Source: Lichenibacterium dinghuense
GTDB taxonomy: Bacteria > Pseudomonadota > Alphaproteobacteria > Rhizobiales > Beijerinckiaceae
Reading direction: 5' to 3'
Assembly (NCBI RefSeq): GCF_021730615.1
Contig: NZ_JAJLMN010000001.1
Coordinates: 3,359,501 to 3,423,500 of the forward strand
DNA length: 64,000 nt
Within the stretch, counting starts at the first letter, position 1. The number at the start of each line of letters is the position of its first letter. Of the stretch, positions 33,269-41,978 are shown in pieces. A program made the position numbers and the translations under genes. The notes under the pieces were generated by a model. That model did no database searches. It had not been told where the DNA came from and worked only from the letters and a program-made list of their open reading frames with translations.

Positions 33269-33369
33269 GAGCACCTCCGGCCGATCGCGCATGAAAGACG
33301 ATCGTTCCATCATGGCTTCGCCTGTCGTGGTCTGCAATCTTCCGATCCCGCGAGAAGAGGAGCACCATC

Positions 33370-34437
33370 ATGCAGTATGCCCAACTCGGTCGGACGGGCG
33401 TGTTCGTGTCGCGGATCTGCCTCGGCGCCATGACGTTCGGCGGGGCCGAGAACCCCGTCACCTCGGCCATCGGCCGCCTGTCGCAGGACGAGACGGACTC
33501 CATCGTGGGTCAGGCGCTGGACGCCGGTGTCAACTTCATCGACACGGCGGACGTCTACGGTGGGGGCGCCTCCGAGACGCGGCTCGGCGACGCCCTGAAG
33601 GGCCGCAGGCAGGATGTCGTGCTGGCCACGAAGCTCAGCGCGAGGACAGGACCGGGGCCGAACCACGTAGGCCAGTCGCGGCTGCACATCATGGACGCCC
33701 TCGAAGCCAGCCTGCGCCGCCTCAAGACCGACCACGTCGACCTGTACCAGATCCACAACCATGACCCGTTGACGCCGCCCGACGAGGTCCTGCGGGCCCT
33801 GGACGATGCCGTACGCCAGGGCAAGGTGCGCTACATCGGCTGCTCGAACCTCGCCGCCTGGCAACTCGTCAAGGCGCTCGGGCTGTCTGACCGCGGGGGC
33901 CTGTCGCGCTTCGTGTCGATCCAGAGCTTCTACTCGCTGGCGTGCCGCGACGTCGAGGCCGAGTTGATCCCGGCGGTGCGGGAAGAAGGGGTCGGGCTGC
34001 TCTGCTGGAGCCCGTTGGCGGGCGGGCTGCTGTCCGGCAAGTTCGATCGGCACGGCGCCTCGGACGAGACGTCCCGCCGTGCCCAGATCCAGTTCCCGCC
34101 GGTGGACGAAGCCAGGACCTTCGACATCATCGACGTCCTGCGCGGCGTCGCGGACCGCTGCGGCGTCAGCGCCGCCCAGATCGCCCTGGCGTGGCTGCTG
34201 ACCAGGCCGGGGGTCACCAGCGTCATCTGCGGCGTGAAGCGCCCCGCCCAGCTCTCTGACAACTTGGCGGCGCTGGACGTGTCGCTCGCCGCCGACGATC
34301 TGGTGGCACTGGATGAGGTCAGCCGTCCTGCGCCGCGCTATCCGGGTTGGATCCAGACCTACAGGGCAGACGGACGCGTGCCGCAGGGACATTCTGTCCC
34401 GGGACCCTCCTGGACGCTCGGCGAACGGCCGCTCTGA
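33370..34437 (+). CDS. Aldo/keto reductase
   Basis: A 355-residue NADPH-dependent oxidoreductase with the (beta/alpha)8 landmarks: GRTGVFVSRICLGAMTFG at the start, catalytic D and Y in NFIDTADVYGGGASE, lysine in VLATKLS, and histidine in LYQIHNHDPLTPPDEVLRAL. C-terminal cofactor residues lie around VTSVICGVKRPAQLSDNLAA. AAGAGGAG gives a good RBS. Divergent from an AraC regulator, next to a molybdenum aldehyde oxidoreductase, so the patch may deal with aldehydes (inference). Confidence 0.88.
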   Translation: MQYAQLGRTGVFVSRICLGAMTFGGAENPVTSAIGRLSQDETDSIVGQALDAGVNFIDTADVYGGGASETRLGDALKGRRQDVVLATKLSARTGPGPNHVGQSRLHIMDALEASLRRLKTDHVDLYQIHNHDPLTPPDEVLRALDDAVRQGKVRYIGCSNLAAWQLVKALGLSDRGGLSRFVSIQSFYSLACRDVEAELIPAVREEGVGLLCWSPLAGGLLSGKFDRHGASDETSRRAQIQFPPVDEARTFDIIDVLRGVADRCGVSAAQIALAWLLTRPGVTSVICGVKRPAQLSDNLAALDVSLAADDLVALDEVSRPAPRYPGWIQTYRADGRVPQGHSVPGPSWTLGERPL

Positions 34438-34465
34438 CAACACCGCACCGCACGCCGACGAGTTC

Positions 34466-34535
34466 GAACGTCCGCTGTCGACTTGCCCGACAGCAGGGCC
34501 CAGCGCCCAGGTTGGGTCGACACTGGCCGCCTGCG
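34466..34535 (+). repeat. Dispersed intergenic repeat, copy d
   Basis: GAACGTCCGCTGTC at 34466 (CCGC at 34472) and TTGGGTCGACACTGGCCGCC at 34512, 40 nt apart. It lies in the 174-nt convergent gap between the aldo/keto reductase and the molybdenum oxidoreductase genes. Confidence 0.75.
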
Positions 34536-34611
34536 TGCGCCCGTGCGCCTCTGAACCGTAGGCTTCGAGCGAGCGCCGGTGTTCGACGACCCGATGTCAG
34601 GGTTGAAGTGA

Positions 34612-36849
34612 CTACGCGCCCGCGACCAGCGTGTCGATTCGCAGGGGGAGATCGCGCAACCGCTGGCCCGTGGCGTGGTAAACAGCGTTGGCGACCGCCG
34701 CGGACGTCCCCACGATGCCGATCTCGCCGATGCCCTTGATGCCGAGCGGGTTCACGTCCCGGTCCTCCTCCGGCACCATGATCACCTCCACGTCGACGAC
34801 GTCGGCGTTCACCGGGATGAGGTAGTCAGCCAAGTTGGTGTTGACGTAGCGTGCCGCGCCGGCGTCGATCTCGGTCTCCTCGTGCAGCGCCGAGCCGATG
34901 CCCCAGATCATGCCCCCCATGTACTGGCTGTGGGCCGTGCGGGTATTCATGATGCGGCCCGACGCGAAGGCGCCGACGATACGGGGCACCCGGATCTCGC
35001 GGGTGCGGGCATGGACCCGCACCTCCACGAATTGCGCCCCGAAGGCGAACTGGATGCGGTCGGCGAGCTTGGCTCCACCGGTCGGCTGCGCCTTGCCCTG
35101 ATATAGCAGGCCCATCGCCCCCTTGGGCGCACCGTGCGGCACCCATTCGGCATATTCCTGCACCGAACCCATGCCGCGCTCCTTCAGGGCGGCAACGAGG
35201 TCCCCCGCCGGAGCGGTGCCGTCGGACAGCCTCGCCCGGATGGCGTCGCAGGCCTGGGCGATGACCGAGCACACGCTCGCGGTCGAGATCGAGCCGCCCG
35301 CCACGGGGGCGGGCGGCAGGTCCGTGTCGCCGAGCAGCACCGACACGCGTCCGACCGGCAGGCCGAGCCGCTCCGCCGCCGTCTGCGCCGCCACCGTGTA
35401 GAGGCCGTTGCCGATCTCGTGGCCGGCGGTCTCGACGCGGGCCGTGCCGTCCGGGAACAGGCTGACGCGGGCGGAGGCGGCCGCCATCTGGGTCGGGTAG
35501 GCCGAGGTGGCGCAGCCCCAGCCGATCAGCCAGTCGCCGTCTCGCATGGAACCGGGCCGCGGGTCGCGCTTCGTCCAGCCAAAGGCTTCCGCCGCCCTAT
35601 CGAAACAGGGCATCAGGGCGCGACTGGTGTAGGGCAGTCCCTTGATGGGCTCCCTCATCGTGTCGTTGACGCGCCGCAGCTCGATCGGGTCCATGGCGAG
35701 CGCGACGGCAAGCTCGTCCATGGCGCTTTCGAGCGCGAAGAAATAGGGCGTCTCGGCCGGCGCCCGCATGAAGCCGGGCGTCGACCGGTCCGCCCGCACG
35801 ATGGTGACGTTGCTGGCGATATTGGGGCAGGCGTACATGCGCGTCGAGGCGTCGGTCCCCGCCACCGCGTAGGGGTCCGGCCGTGATGTCACCTCGAAGC
35901 CGTCGTGGCTGAGGGCCTGGAGCCGGCCGTCGCGGGTCGCGCCAAGCCTCACCCTGTGCTTCGTCTCGGCCCGGTAGGTGGCGACCGTGAAGCCCTGCTC
36001 GCGCGTCGGCACGAGCTTCACGGGGCGGCCCAGCTTGCGGGCGGCGATCGCCACCAGCGCGGTGCGCTGCGTCAGGCCCCCCTTGGAGCCGAAGGCGCCC
36101 CCGACGAAGGGGCTGACGACGCGGATCTGGCTCGGCTCGATGCCGAGTTGGGCCGCGAGGCCGTTCTTGATGCCGTAGATGTTCTGGCTCGGCTCGTGGA
36201 CGGTGAGGTGCGCGCCGGTCCAGGCGCACTGGGTGGCGAAGAGCTCGATCGGGTTGTGGTGCTGCGCCGGGGTCGAGTAGCTCACGTCGACCGTGACGGG
36301 GGACGACGCGTAGCCGCCGGCGAAGTCGCCGACCTTCGGGTCGTCGTGCCTTTTGTTCTGCGTCGCCAATTCCTGGTCGACCGCGCCCGGTGACGCGAAC
36401 GTCGCCGAGGGACGGTCGACCTCGTAGTCGACCACGATGCGGTGCGCGGCGTCGCGCGCGACCTCGTAGCTGTTGGCGAGCACGACCGCGATCGTCTGCC
36501 CCCCGTAGGCGATCTCGGGCGAGCCGAGGGGCAGCACGCTGTTCGACGCCGGGCCGCCCTCGGTGAAGAACTTCACGGGGCGGATCGCGTCGCCGATGTT
36601 CTCGTGCGTGAGGATGTCGAGCACGCCGGGCAACGCGCGGGCTTGCTTGAGGTCGAACGACCTGATGCGCCCCTTGGCGATGGCGCTGGTCACCAGGAAC
36701 GCGTGGGCGACGTCCGGCAGGGCGACGTCGGACGCATAGAGCGCGCCGCCCATCACCTTGGCGCGGGCGTCGTAGCGCGGCACGGGCTCGCCCATGCCGT
36801 CCTTCGGGGCGGGCGCTTCGACGAGGGTCGAGAAGGCGGCGTCGGCCAT
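34612..36849 (-). CDS. paoC: Xanthine dehydrogenase family, molybdopterin-binding subunit (PaoC-like)
   Basis: A 745-residue large subunit holding the molybdenum cofactor and active site. Landmarks are PRYDARAKVMGGALYASDVA at the N-terminus, FVGGAFGSKGGLTQRTALVA, RAPAETPYFFALESAMDELA, GHEIGNGLYTVAAQTAAERL and the C-terminal GIKGIGEIGIVGTSAAVANA, whose GEIG glutamate is the catalytic base in the family. Three genes in the order FeS, FAD, Mo with a Tat signal on the first match periplasmic aldehyde oxidoreductase PaoABC. Start at 36849, 2 nt after the FAD-subunit stop; the longer frame is out of register with the family. Confidence 0.9.
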   Translation of the reverse strand: MADAAFSTLVEAPAPKDGMGEPVPRYDARAKVMGGALYASDVALPDVAHAFLVTSAIAKGRIRSFDLKQARALPGVLDILTHENIGDAIRPVKFFTEGGPASNSVLPLGSPEIAYGGQTIAVVLANSYEVARDAAHRIVVDYEVDRPSATFASPGAVDQELATQNKRHDDPKVGDFAGGYASSPVTVDVSYSTPAQHHNPIELFATQCAWTGAHLTVHEPSQNIYGIKNGLAAQLGIEPSQIRVVSPFVGGAFGSKGGLTQRTALVAIAARKLGRPVKLVPTREQGFTVATYRAETKHRVRLGATRDGRLQALSHDGFEVTSRPDPYAVAGTDASTRMYACPNIASNVTIVRADRSTPGFMRAPAETPYFFALESAMDELAVALAMDPIELRRVNDTMREPIKGLPYTSRALMPCFDRAAEAFGWTKRDPRPGSMRDGDWLIGWGCATSAYPTQMAAASARVSLFPDGTARVETAGHEIGNGLYTVAAQTAAERLGLPVGRVSVLLGDTDLPPAPVAGGSISTASVCSVIAQACDAIRARLSDGTAPAGDLVAALKERGMGSVQEYAEWVPHGAPKGAMGLLYQGKAQPTGGAKLADRIQFAFGAQFVEVRVHARTREIRVPRIVGAFASGRIMNTRTAHSQYMGGMIWGIGSALHEETEIDAGAARYVNTNLADYLIPVNADVVDVEVIMVPEEDRDVNPLGIKGIGEIGIVGTSAAVANAVYHATGQRLRDLPLRIDTLVAGA

Positions 36850-36851
36850 GG

Positions 36852-37874
36852 TCAACCCTCCAGCGCGGCGGCTTGCAGCAGGGCGCGCGCGACAGTCTCC
36901 TGACCCAACGCGACCTTGTAGGCATTGTGCTCGCGCGGCTTCGCTCCCGCGAAGGCGATCCGGGCCGCGTCGGCGGCGGTGGCCTCGGTGACGGGCTTGC
37001 CGGCCAGCGCGGCTTCGGCCTCCCGCGCACGCCACGGCGTGGTGGCGACGCCGCCGAGCGCGATCCGCGCCTGCCGAACGACGCCCCCATCGAGGTCGAG
37101 CGCGACGGCCGCCGAGGCGAGCGCGAACGCGTAGGACTGCCGGTCGCGGACCTTCAGGTAGAGCGAGCGCCGCGTCCACGGGCCCGCCGGGACCGACAGG
37201 CTGGTGATGAGGTCGCCCGGCGCCAGCGTGGTCTCGACGTGGGGCGTCGATCCGGGCGGCCGGTGCAGCTCCGCGAAGGGGATGGTGCGGGGCCCCGCGG
37301 CCCCGGCGACGTCGACCGTGGCGTCGAGCGCCATTAGGGCCTGGGCGAAGTCGCCCGGGTAGGTGGCGATGCAGGCTTCGCTGGCCCCCAGCACCGCGTG
37401 CTGCCGGTTGACCCCGTCGAGCGCCGCGCACCCCGATCCGGGGTTACGCTTGTTGCAGGCCGACCAGGACGTGTCGCGGAAGTAGTTGCAGCGCGTCCGC
37501 TGCAGGACGTTGCCGCCGAGGGTCGCCATGTTGCGCAGCTGCGCGCTGGCGGCGAGCGTCAGGCTCTGGGCCAGGACGGGGTAGCGCGCGACGATCTCGG
37601 GGTGGTCGGCCGCGGCCGACATCTTGACCAGCGCGCCGAGCCTCAGCCCGCCGTCGGTGACCGCGATCGTCCCGTGCCGCGCGTCGAGGGCTGTGATGTC
37701 GGTGACGCGCGCGGGCTGCATCACGTCGAGCTTCATCAGGTCGAGCAGGGTGGTTCCGCCCGCGAGGTACTCGGCCGGCACGCGGCCCTGCACGGGCGCG
37801 GCGTTCGCGGAGGAAGCGAGGGCGCGGGCCGCGAGGTCGGCGGAGGTGGCCCGGTCGTAGACGAAGGGGCGCAT
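36852..37874 (-). CDS. paoB: Xanthine dehydrogenase family, FAD-binding subunit (PaoB-like)
   Basis: A 340-residue CO-dehydrogenase-flavoprotein-type subunit. The FAD-loop is PAEYLAGGTTLLDLMKLDVM (about residues 33-52), with a second segment SAQLRNMATLGGNVLQRTRC. Cysteines C129, C140 and C149 (in RTRCNYFRDTSWSACNKRNP and GSGCAAL) match the insertion that carries an extra [4Fe-4S] cluster in E. coli PaoB. It transfers electrons from the molybdenum and Fe-S subunits. 4 nt separate it from the Fe-S gene; 2 nt from the Mo gene. Confidence 0.9.
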   Translation of the reverse strand: MRPFVYDRATSADLAARALASSANAAPVQGRVPAEYLAGGTTLLDLMKLDVMQPARVTDITALDARHGTIAVTDGGLRLGALVKMSAAADHPEIVARYPVLAQSLTLAASAQLRNMATLGGNVLQRTRCNYFRDTSWSACNKRNPGSGCAALDGVNRQHAVLGASEACIATYPGDFAQALMALDATVDVAGAAGPRTIPFAELHRPPGSTPHVETTLAPGDLITSLSVPAGPWTRRSLYLKVRDRQSYAFALASAAVALDLDGGVVRQARIALGGVATTPWRAREAEAALAGKPVTEATAADAARIAFAGAKPREHNAYKVALGQETVARALLQAAALEG

Positions 37875-37878
37875 CGGT

Positions 37879-38499
37879 TCAGCCCTCCATCTGCAGCTTC
37901 GCCTGGCGCACGGCCGCGACGATGTTGGGGTAGGCGGCGCAGCGGCACAGGTTGCCGCTCATGTATTCGCGGATGGCGTCGTCGTCGCCCGCGTGGCCCT
38001 CCTTCACGCAGCCGATCGCCGACATGATCTGGCCCGGCGTGCAGTAGCCGCACTGGAAGGCGTCGTGGTCGACGAAGGCCTGCTGCATGGGGTGGAGCGG
38101 GCCGTCGGCGCGCGCGAGGCCCTCGACTGTGGTGATCTCCCGGCCCTGCGCGGCGACCGCGAGCGTCAGGCACGCCAGGGTGCGCCGGCCGTCCACGTGC
38201 ACCGTGCAGGCGCCGCACTGGCCGTGGTCGCACCCCTTCTTGGATCCGGTGAGCCCGACGTGGTCGCGCAGAGCGTCGAGCAACGTCGTGCGCACGTCGA
38301 GGCCCAGGCGGTACGGCTCCCCGTTGATCGAAAGCTTCACGTCGACCGGAGCCTGCGGGTCGAGGGGTGGGACAGTCTGCGCTGCGGCCTGTCCTGCCGC
38401 CGCTCCCATGAGTGGAAGGGCCGCGGTCGAAGCCGTAGCCCCGAGGAACCGCCTGCGGCTGACCGATGCTGGGCGCTCGTCGTCGCTGTGGTTCGTCAT
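37879..38499 (-). CDS. paoA: Xanthine dehydrogenase family, 2Fe-2S subunit with Tat signal (PaoA-like)
   Basis: A 206-residue subunit. The Tat signal SRRRFLGATASTAALPLMG lies near residues 14-32, so the trimer is exported folded. A plant-type 2Fe-2S domain (KKGCDHGQCGACTVHVDGRR) and a second 2Fe-2S domain (QCGYCTPGQIMSA and GNLCRCAAYPNI) follow, covering all eight cluster cysteines. First gene of the paoABC-type operon, which oxidises aldehydes to acids in the periplasm in E. coli. Confidence 0.92.
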   Translation of the reverse strand: MTNHSDDERPASVSRRRFLGATASTAALPLMGAAAGQAAAQTVPPLDPQAPVDVKLSINGEPYRLGLDVRTTLLDALRDHVGLTGSKKGCDHGQCGACTVHVDGRRTLACLTLAVAAQGREITTVEGLARADGPLHPMQQAFVDHDAFQCGYCTPGQIMSAIGCVKEGHAGDDDAIREYMSGNLCRCAAYPNIVAAVRQAKLQMEG

Positions 38500-38870
38500 G
38501 GCGGCCTCCGCCGGATGCTTTAGACAGACTGGAGCGGACCGGAGCCCGCGGCGGGCCGGCGCATGTCGCTGCCCGATACTCCTAGCCTATCCCTCTTTGG
38601 AGCGTTTCCAAGGCGAACTGACCCGAGCCGGTCGCGTGTCGGTGGGGTGCCCGTCCGCTGCGTCCGCTTCGAAGCATGCCAATCAGAGCAGGCTATGCCC
38701 GGCTTGGGTCGTTTCTTGACGATGGAGCATAGATCAATTAGCGGGTCGACGCCCACACGCAAAGTCACCTACTCAAGTGCTCGCCCGATCTTCTCCGCTT
38801 GGCGCATGCCCATCCGCCGAGGCGCAAAACAGGGAACAGGCTCGGCGCCAAGGTCCACCGGCGCCCTGCA
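38500..38870. other. Intergenic region upstream of paoA with dispersed-repeat copy e
   Basis: 371 nt between the paoA start and the end of the permease gene. It should contain the paoABC promoter. Repeat copy e occupies 38661-38715. No gene seen. Confidence 0.5.
38661..38715 (+). repeat. Dispersed intergenic repeat, copy e
   Basis: CGTCCGCTTC at 38661 (CCGC at 38664) and TTGGGTCG at 38704, 40 nt apart. The 20-mer at 38692-38711 is identical to 9468-9487. Its right end lacks the GAC of the other copies (GTTTC instead). Confidence 0.75.
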
Positions 38871-40046
38871 TCAGGCCCGTACAGGCGCCGTGCCGCGCCG
38901 GTGTCCATCGCGCGACGCATCGTCGTGGTCCTGGTGACCCTGGTGGCCGTGATCCATCGGGTGCTGCCGGTTCACCCAGAACAGGTACAGGGCGAGCGCG
39001 CCGAAGGCGAGGTCGAGCCAGAATGCGTAGTTCAGGCTGAAGGTCGTCAGTTGTGCCCGCACGTCCGAGTCGTGCGACGGCACGAGGCCGAGCGCCGTGA
39101 AGGCGAGGTCCATGACGGCGGCCGAGAGCGCCATCGTGGCGAAGAACAGCCCCGCCATGAAGGCCGCCATGCGCCAGCCAAAGTAGCGGCGGTACACGTC
39201 CAGCAGCGGCAGCACGATGAGGTCGGCGTAGAGGAAGGACAGCACGCCGCCGAAGCTCGCCCCGCCGGCCCACAGCACGGCCGCCAGCGGCACGTTGCCG
39301 ATCGAGCACACGAAGGTGAGGCAGGCCACCACGGGGCCGATCAGCGCGTCGAACGGCACCTTGATCCAGGGCGAGGCGTCCTGGAGGAACATGGCCTTCC
39401 ACCACGCGTCCGGCACGAAGGCCGCGAGGAAGCCGCCGACGGCGAAGCCGATCAGCAGATCCTTCCACAGCATCGACCATTCCATGGCAAAGTTCTGGGC
39501 GATGCGGACCCGCGCCTCCGGCTTGCGCAGCCGCTCCCACCACGTGTCGCCCTCGACCGTCATGCACATGTGGTGGTGGCCCGACCCGGCCTCCTCGTGG
39601 CGCCGCGCCTCCTCGATCAGCGCTTCCGGGTAGACCAGCTTGAGCAACAGGCTCATCACGATGACGAGCACGACGCCGCCGACCCACTCGCCGGCCGTGA
39701 ACTGCCAGCCCATCAGCACGTAGAGCACGATGCCCAGCTCCAGCACGAGGTTGGTCGAGGCGAACATGAAGGCGAGCGAGGTGGACAGCGCTGCGCCCTT
39801 CTTGAACAGGGTCCGCATGATCGCGGCGGAGGCGTAGGAGCAGCTCGACGAGGCGGCGCCGAGCGCGGTCGCGGCCGCGATGTCCTGCGTGCCGCCCCCG
39901 CCCAGCGCTTCCCGCATCTTCGCGGCCGGCACCACCGTCTGCAGCACGGCCGACACGGCGAAGCCGAGCACGAGCGTCCAGCCGGTCTGCCACATCATGC
40001 CGAGGCTCATCAGCAGGGCGTGGCCGATCTGATGCGAAATATTCAT
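38871..40046 (-). CDS. Permease, DUF318/PF03773 type
   Basis: A 391-residue inner-membrane protein with about eight helices in two related bundles. The signature ATALGAASSSCSYASAAIMR and the second-half SIGNVPLAAVLWAGGASFGG are typical of this permease family, which includes ArsP-type organoarsenical exporters. It has histidine-rich stretches in the central loop (SGHHHMCM) and at the C-terminus (HPMDHGHQGHQDHDDASRDG), suggesting metal contact. ATG at 40046 is preferred; the longer frame is unsupported. A CDF metal transporter gene lies upstream. Substrate not known. Confidence 0.8.
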   Translation of the reverse strand: MNISHQIGHALLMSLGMMWQTGWTLVLGFAVSAVLQTVVPAAKMREALGGGGTQDIAAATALGAASSSCSYASAAIMRTLFKKGAALSTSLAFMFASTNLVLELGIVLYVLMGWQFTAGEWVGGVVLVIVMSLLLKLVYPEALIEEARRHEEAGSGHHHMCMTVEGDTWWERLRKPEARVRIAQNFAMEWSMLWKDLLIGFAVGGFLAAFVPDAWWKAMFLQDASPWIKVPFDALIGPVVACLTFVCSIGNVPLAAVLWAGGASFGGVLSFLYADLIVLPLLDVYRRYFGWRMAAFMAGLFFATMALSAAVMDLAFTALGLVPSHDSDVRAQLTTFSLNYAFWLDLAFGALALYLFWVNRQHPMDHGHQGHQDHDDASRDGHRRGTAPVRA

Positions 40047-40117
40047 CGGGTGTCTCCGACGCGTTCCTGTGTTGGTTCCCTCGGAACCACCTTGCCACAT
40101 GGCACTGTTCCCGACGG

Positions 40118-41083
40118 TCAAGCGGTCCCGTCGGCCCCGGACGATGCCCGCGAGGCGGCCTCCGACTGGAACTCGATGAACACGCGCCGCACGGCGGCGT
40201 GCTTCGCCTTGAGCTGCTGTTCCAGTCGCGTCGCGAGCCGCTCGACCTCGCCGCCGCGGCAGGCGTCGTCGATGTCGAGGCTGAGGTTGACCAGGATGTC
40301 GGACGGGCCGAGGTGCTGGGTGAGCACCGCGTTGACGTGGCGCACCGCCGCCTCGCCGCGCGCGATGTCGCGGATCGAGGCGACGATCTCCGGGTCGGTC
40401 GCTTCGCCGATCAGCAGGCCGTGCGTTTCCCACATCAGCAGCCCCGCCATGCCGAGCAGCACGAGGCCGATGCCGACCGAGGCCGCCCCGTCGAGCGCCG
40501 GCACGTCGAGGAGCGCCGACAGGCTCACGCCGAGGATGGCGAGCAGCAGGCCCGCCACCGCGGCCGAGTCCTCGGCCACGACGACGAACAGGCTCGGGTC
40601 TTTGGAACGCTGGATGGCCGACAACGGCGAGGCCGCGCTGTTCGGAAGCGAGGTCCAGGCCTTGAAGAGCGAATAGCCCTCGGCGCAGACCGCGAAGACC
40701 AGGATGGCCAGGTTCACGGCGATGCCGGGCAGGTGCAGCCCGAGAATCGACACCTCGCCGATGGCCTCCGGGCGGCGGATCTTCTCGTAGCCCTCGTAGA
40801 GCGAGTAGGCGCCGCCGGCGAGAAAGATCATCAGCGCGACGACGAAGGAGAAGAAATACACCTCCCGGCCGTAGCCGAACGGATGCGCCGCGTCGGCGGG
40901 CTTCTCGCCCCGCTTCAGGCCGAGCAGCAGCAATCCTTGATTCGCGGTGTCGACGACCGAGTGCACGCCCTCTGACAGCATGGCCGAGCTGCCCGTCAGC
41001 CCGGCGCCGACGAACTTGGCGGCCGCGATCGCGAGGTTGCTCGCCGCCGCCGTGAGGATCGCGCCCGTGTTCTCAGCCGCCAT
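40118..41083 (-). CDS. Cation diffusion facilitator (CDF) family transporter
   Basis: A 321-residue divalent-metal/proton exchanger with six helices and a cytoplasmic domain. Helix 2 has the metal motif HSVVD (AMLSEGVHSVVDTANQGLLL). Helix 5 shows EDSAA (LFVVVAEDSAAVAGLLLAIL) where classical CDF proteins have a second H/D-x3-D, resembling the ZnT9-like branch. The C-terminal domain includes VRHVNAVLTQHLGPSDILVN. Likely exports Zn, Mn or a similar ion. The start overlaps the end of the YihY gene by about 11 nt. Confidence 0.87.
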   Translation of the reverse strand: MAAENTGAILTAAASNLAIAAAKFVGAGLTGSSAMLSEGVHSVVDTANQGLLLLGLKRGEKPADAAHPFGYGREVYFFSFVVALMIFLAGGAYSLYEGYEKIRRPEAIGEVSILGLHLPGIAVNLAILVFAVCAEGYSLFKAWTSLPNSAASPLSAIQRSKDPSLFVVVAEDSAAVAGLLLAILGVSLSALLDVPALDGAASVGIGLVLLGMAGLLMWETHGLLIGEATDPEIVASIRDIARGEAAVRHVNAVLTQHLGPSDILVNLSLDIDDACRGGEVERLATRLEQQLKAKHAAVRRVFIEFQSEAASRASSGADGTA

Positions 41084-41978
41084 TCCGTCCCCCGCCCTCG
41101 ACCTCGCCGCCGCCGTAGAGCCCCGTCCGTCGCTCGATCACTGAGTCGAGCTCCGCGCAGGCGAGGACGACGTAGAACCCGAACCACAGCCACAGCAGGA
41201 AGGCCACGACGGTGCTCAGCGGGCCGTAGGTCGCGCTGAGCCCCATGAACCGGGCCGTGAACCACGAGAACAGTGCCGTGCCGACCGCGAGCAGCCCCGC
41301 CGCCAGTGTCGAGCCCACCGTGACGAGGGGCCAATGCTCGCGCTCGCGGTTCGGCGCGTAGCGGTAGAGCACCGACAGCGACGGCGCGAAGCCGACGAAC
41401 AGGGCGGGCCAGCGCAGCCAATGCACCGCCGCGGCCGCGAAGGCGCCGAAGCCCATCCGCGACAGGACGACGGGCGAGGCCAGGAGTGCGGCGAGCGCGA
41501 GGACGAGCAGCGCCAGCGTGCCCAGGGTGAACAGCAGCGTGACGAGGGTGCGGCGCAGGAAGCCCCGGCTTTCCTCCTTGTCGTAGACGATGTTGAGCGC
41601 GGCGAAGAGCGCCTTGGTGCCGCTGTTGGTGGTCCACAGTGTCGCCGCGACGCCGAGCGTCGGCGCGAAACCGCCGAGCCAGGGCGCTTCGGCCTTGGCG
41701 TCGGCAGGGTTGGAGCGCAGGGCGGAGTCCACCGCATTCGCGACGATGGAGCGGCTCGCGTCGGGCACGAGATCCGACAGCGTGCCGACCAGCGCCCTGG
41801 CCTCCTGTGGCCCCACGGTGCGGCTCGCCACCCAGACCAGGAGGGCGATGGCGGGGAACAGCGCCAGCGCGACCCGGAAGGCCACGCCCGAGGCCACGAT
41901 GGAGGCGCGGTCCGCGCCGATCTCGGCCCAGGTGCGGCGGAGGATGACGGCCCAGGTCGCGCCGTCGATCCGCTTCAT
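41073..41978 (-). CDS. YihY/virulence factor BrkB family membrane protein
   Basis: A 301-residue protein with six predicted helices. The N-terminus ADRASIVASGVAFRVALALF is the conserved YihY start (a soluble helix followed by the first membrane segment). LWTTNSGTKALFAALNIVYD and YGPLSTVVAFLLWLWFGFYV are strong family marks. The family has no proven general function. The start at 41978 overlaps the previous stop (ATGA), and the CDF gene overlaps downstream, so it belongs to a four-gene coupled set. Confidence 0.88.
   Translation of the reverse strand: MKRIDGATWAVILRRTWAEIGADRASIVASGVAFRVALALFPAIALLVWVASRTVGPQEARALVGTLSDLVPDASRSIVANAVDSALRSNPADAKAEAPWLGGFAPTLGVAATLWTTNSGTKALFAALNIVYDKEESRGFLRRTLVTLLFTLGTLALLVLALAALLASPVVLSRMGFGAFAAAAVHWLRWPALFVGFAPSLSVLYRYAPNREREHWPLVTVGSTLAAGLLAVGTALFSWFTARFMGLSATYGPLSTVVAFLLWLWFGFYVVLACAELDSVIERRTGLYGGGEVEGGGRNGG

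Noticed and set aside
38799..40676. 625-codon + strand ORF
   Set aside because: Antisense to the permease and CDF genes. Composition is dominated by Arg, Glu and His with no known domain.
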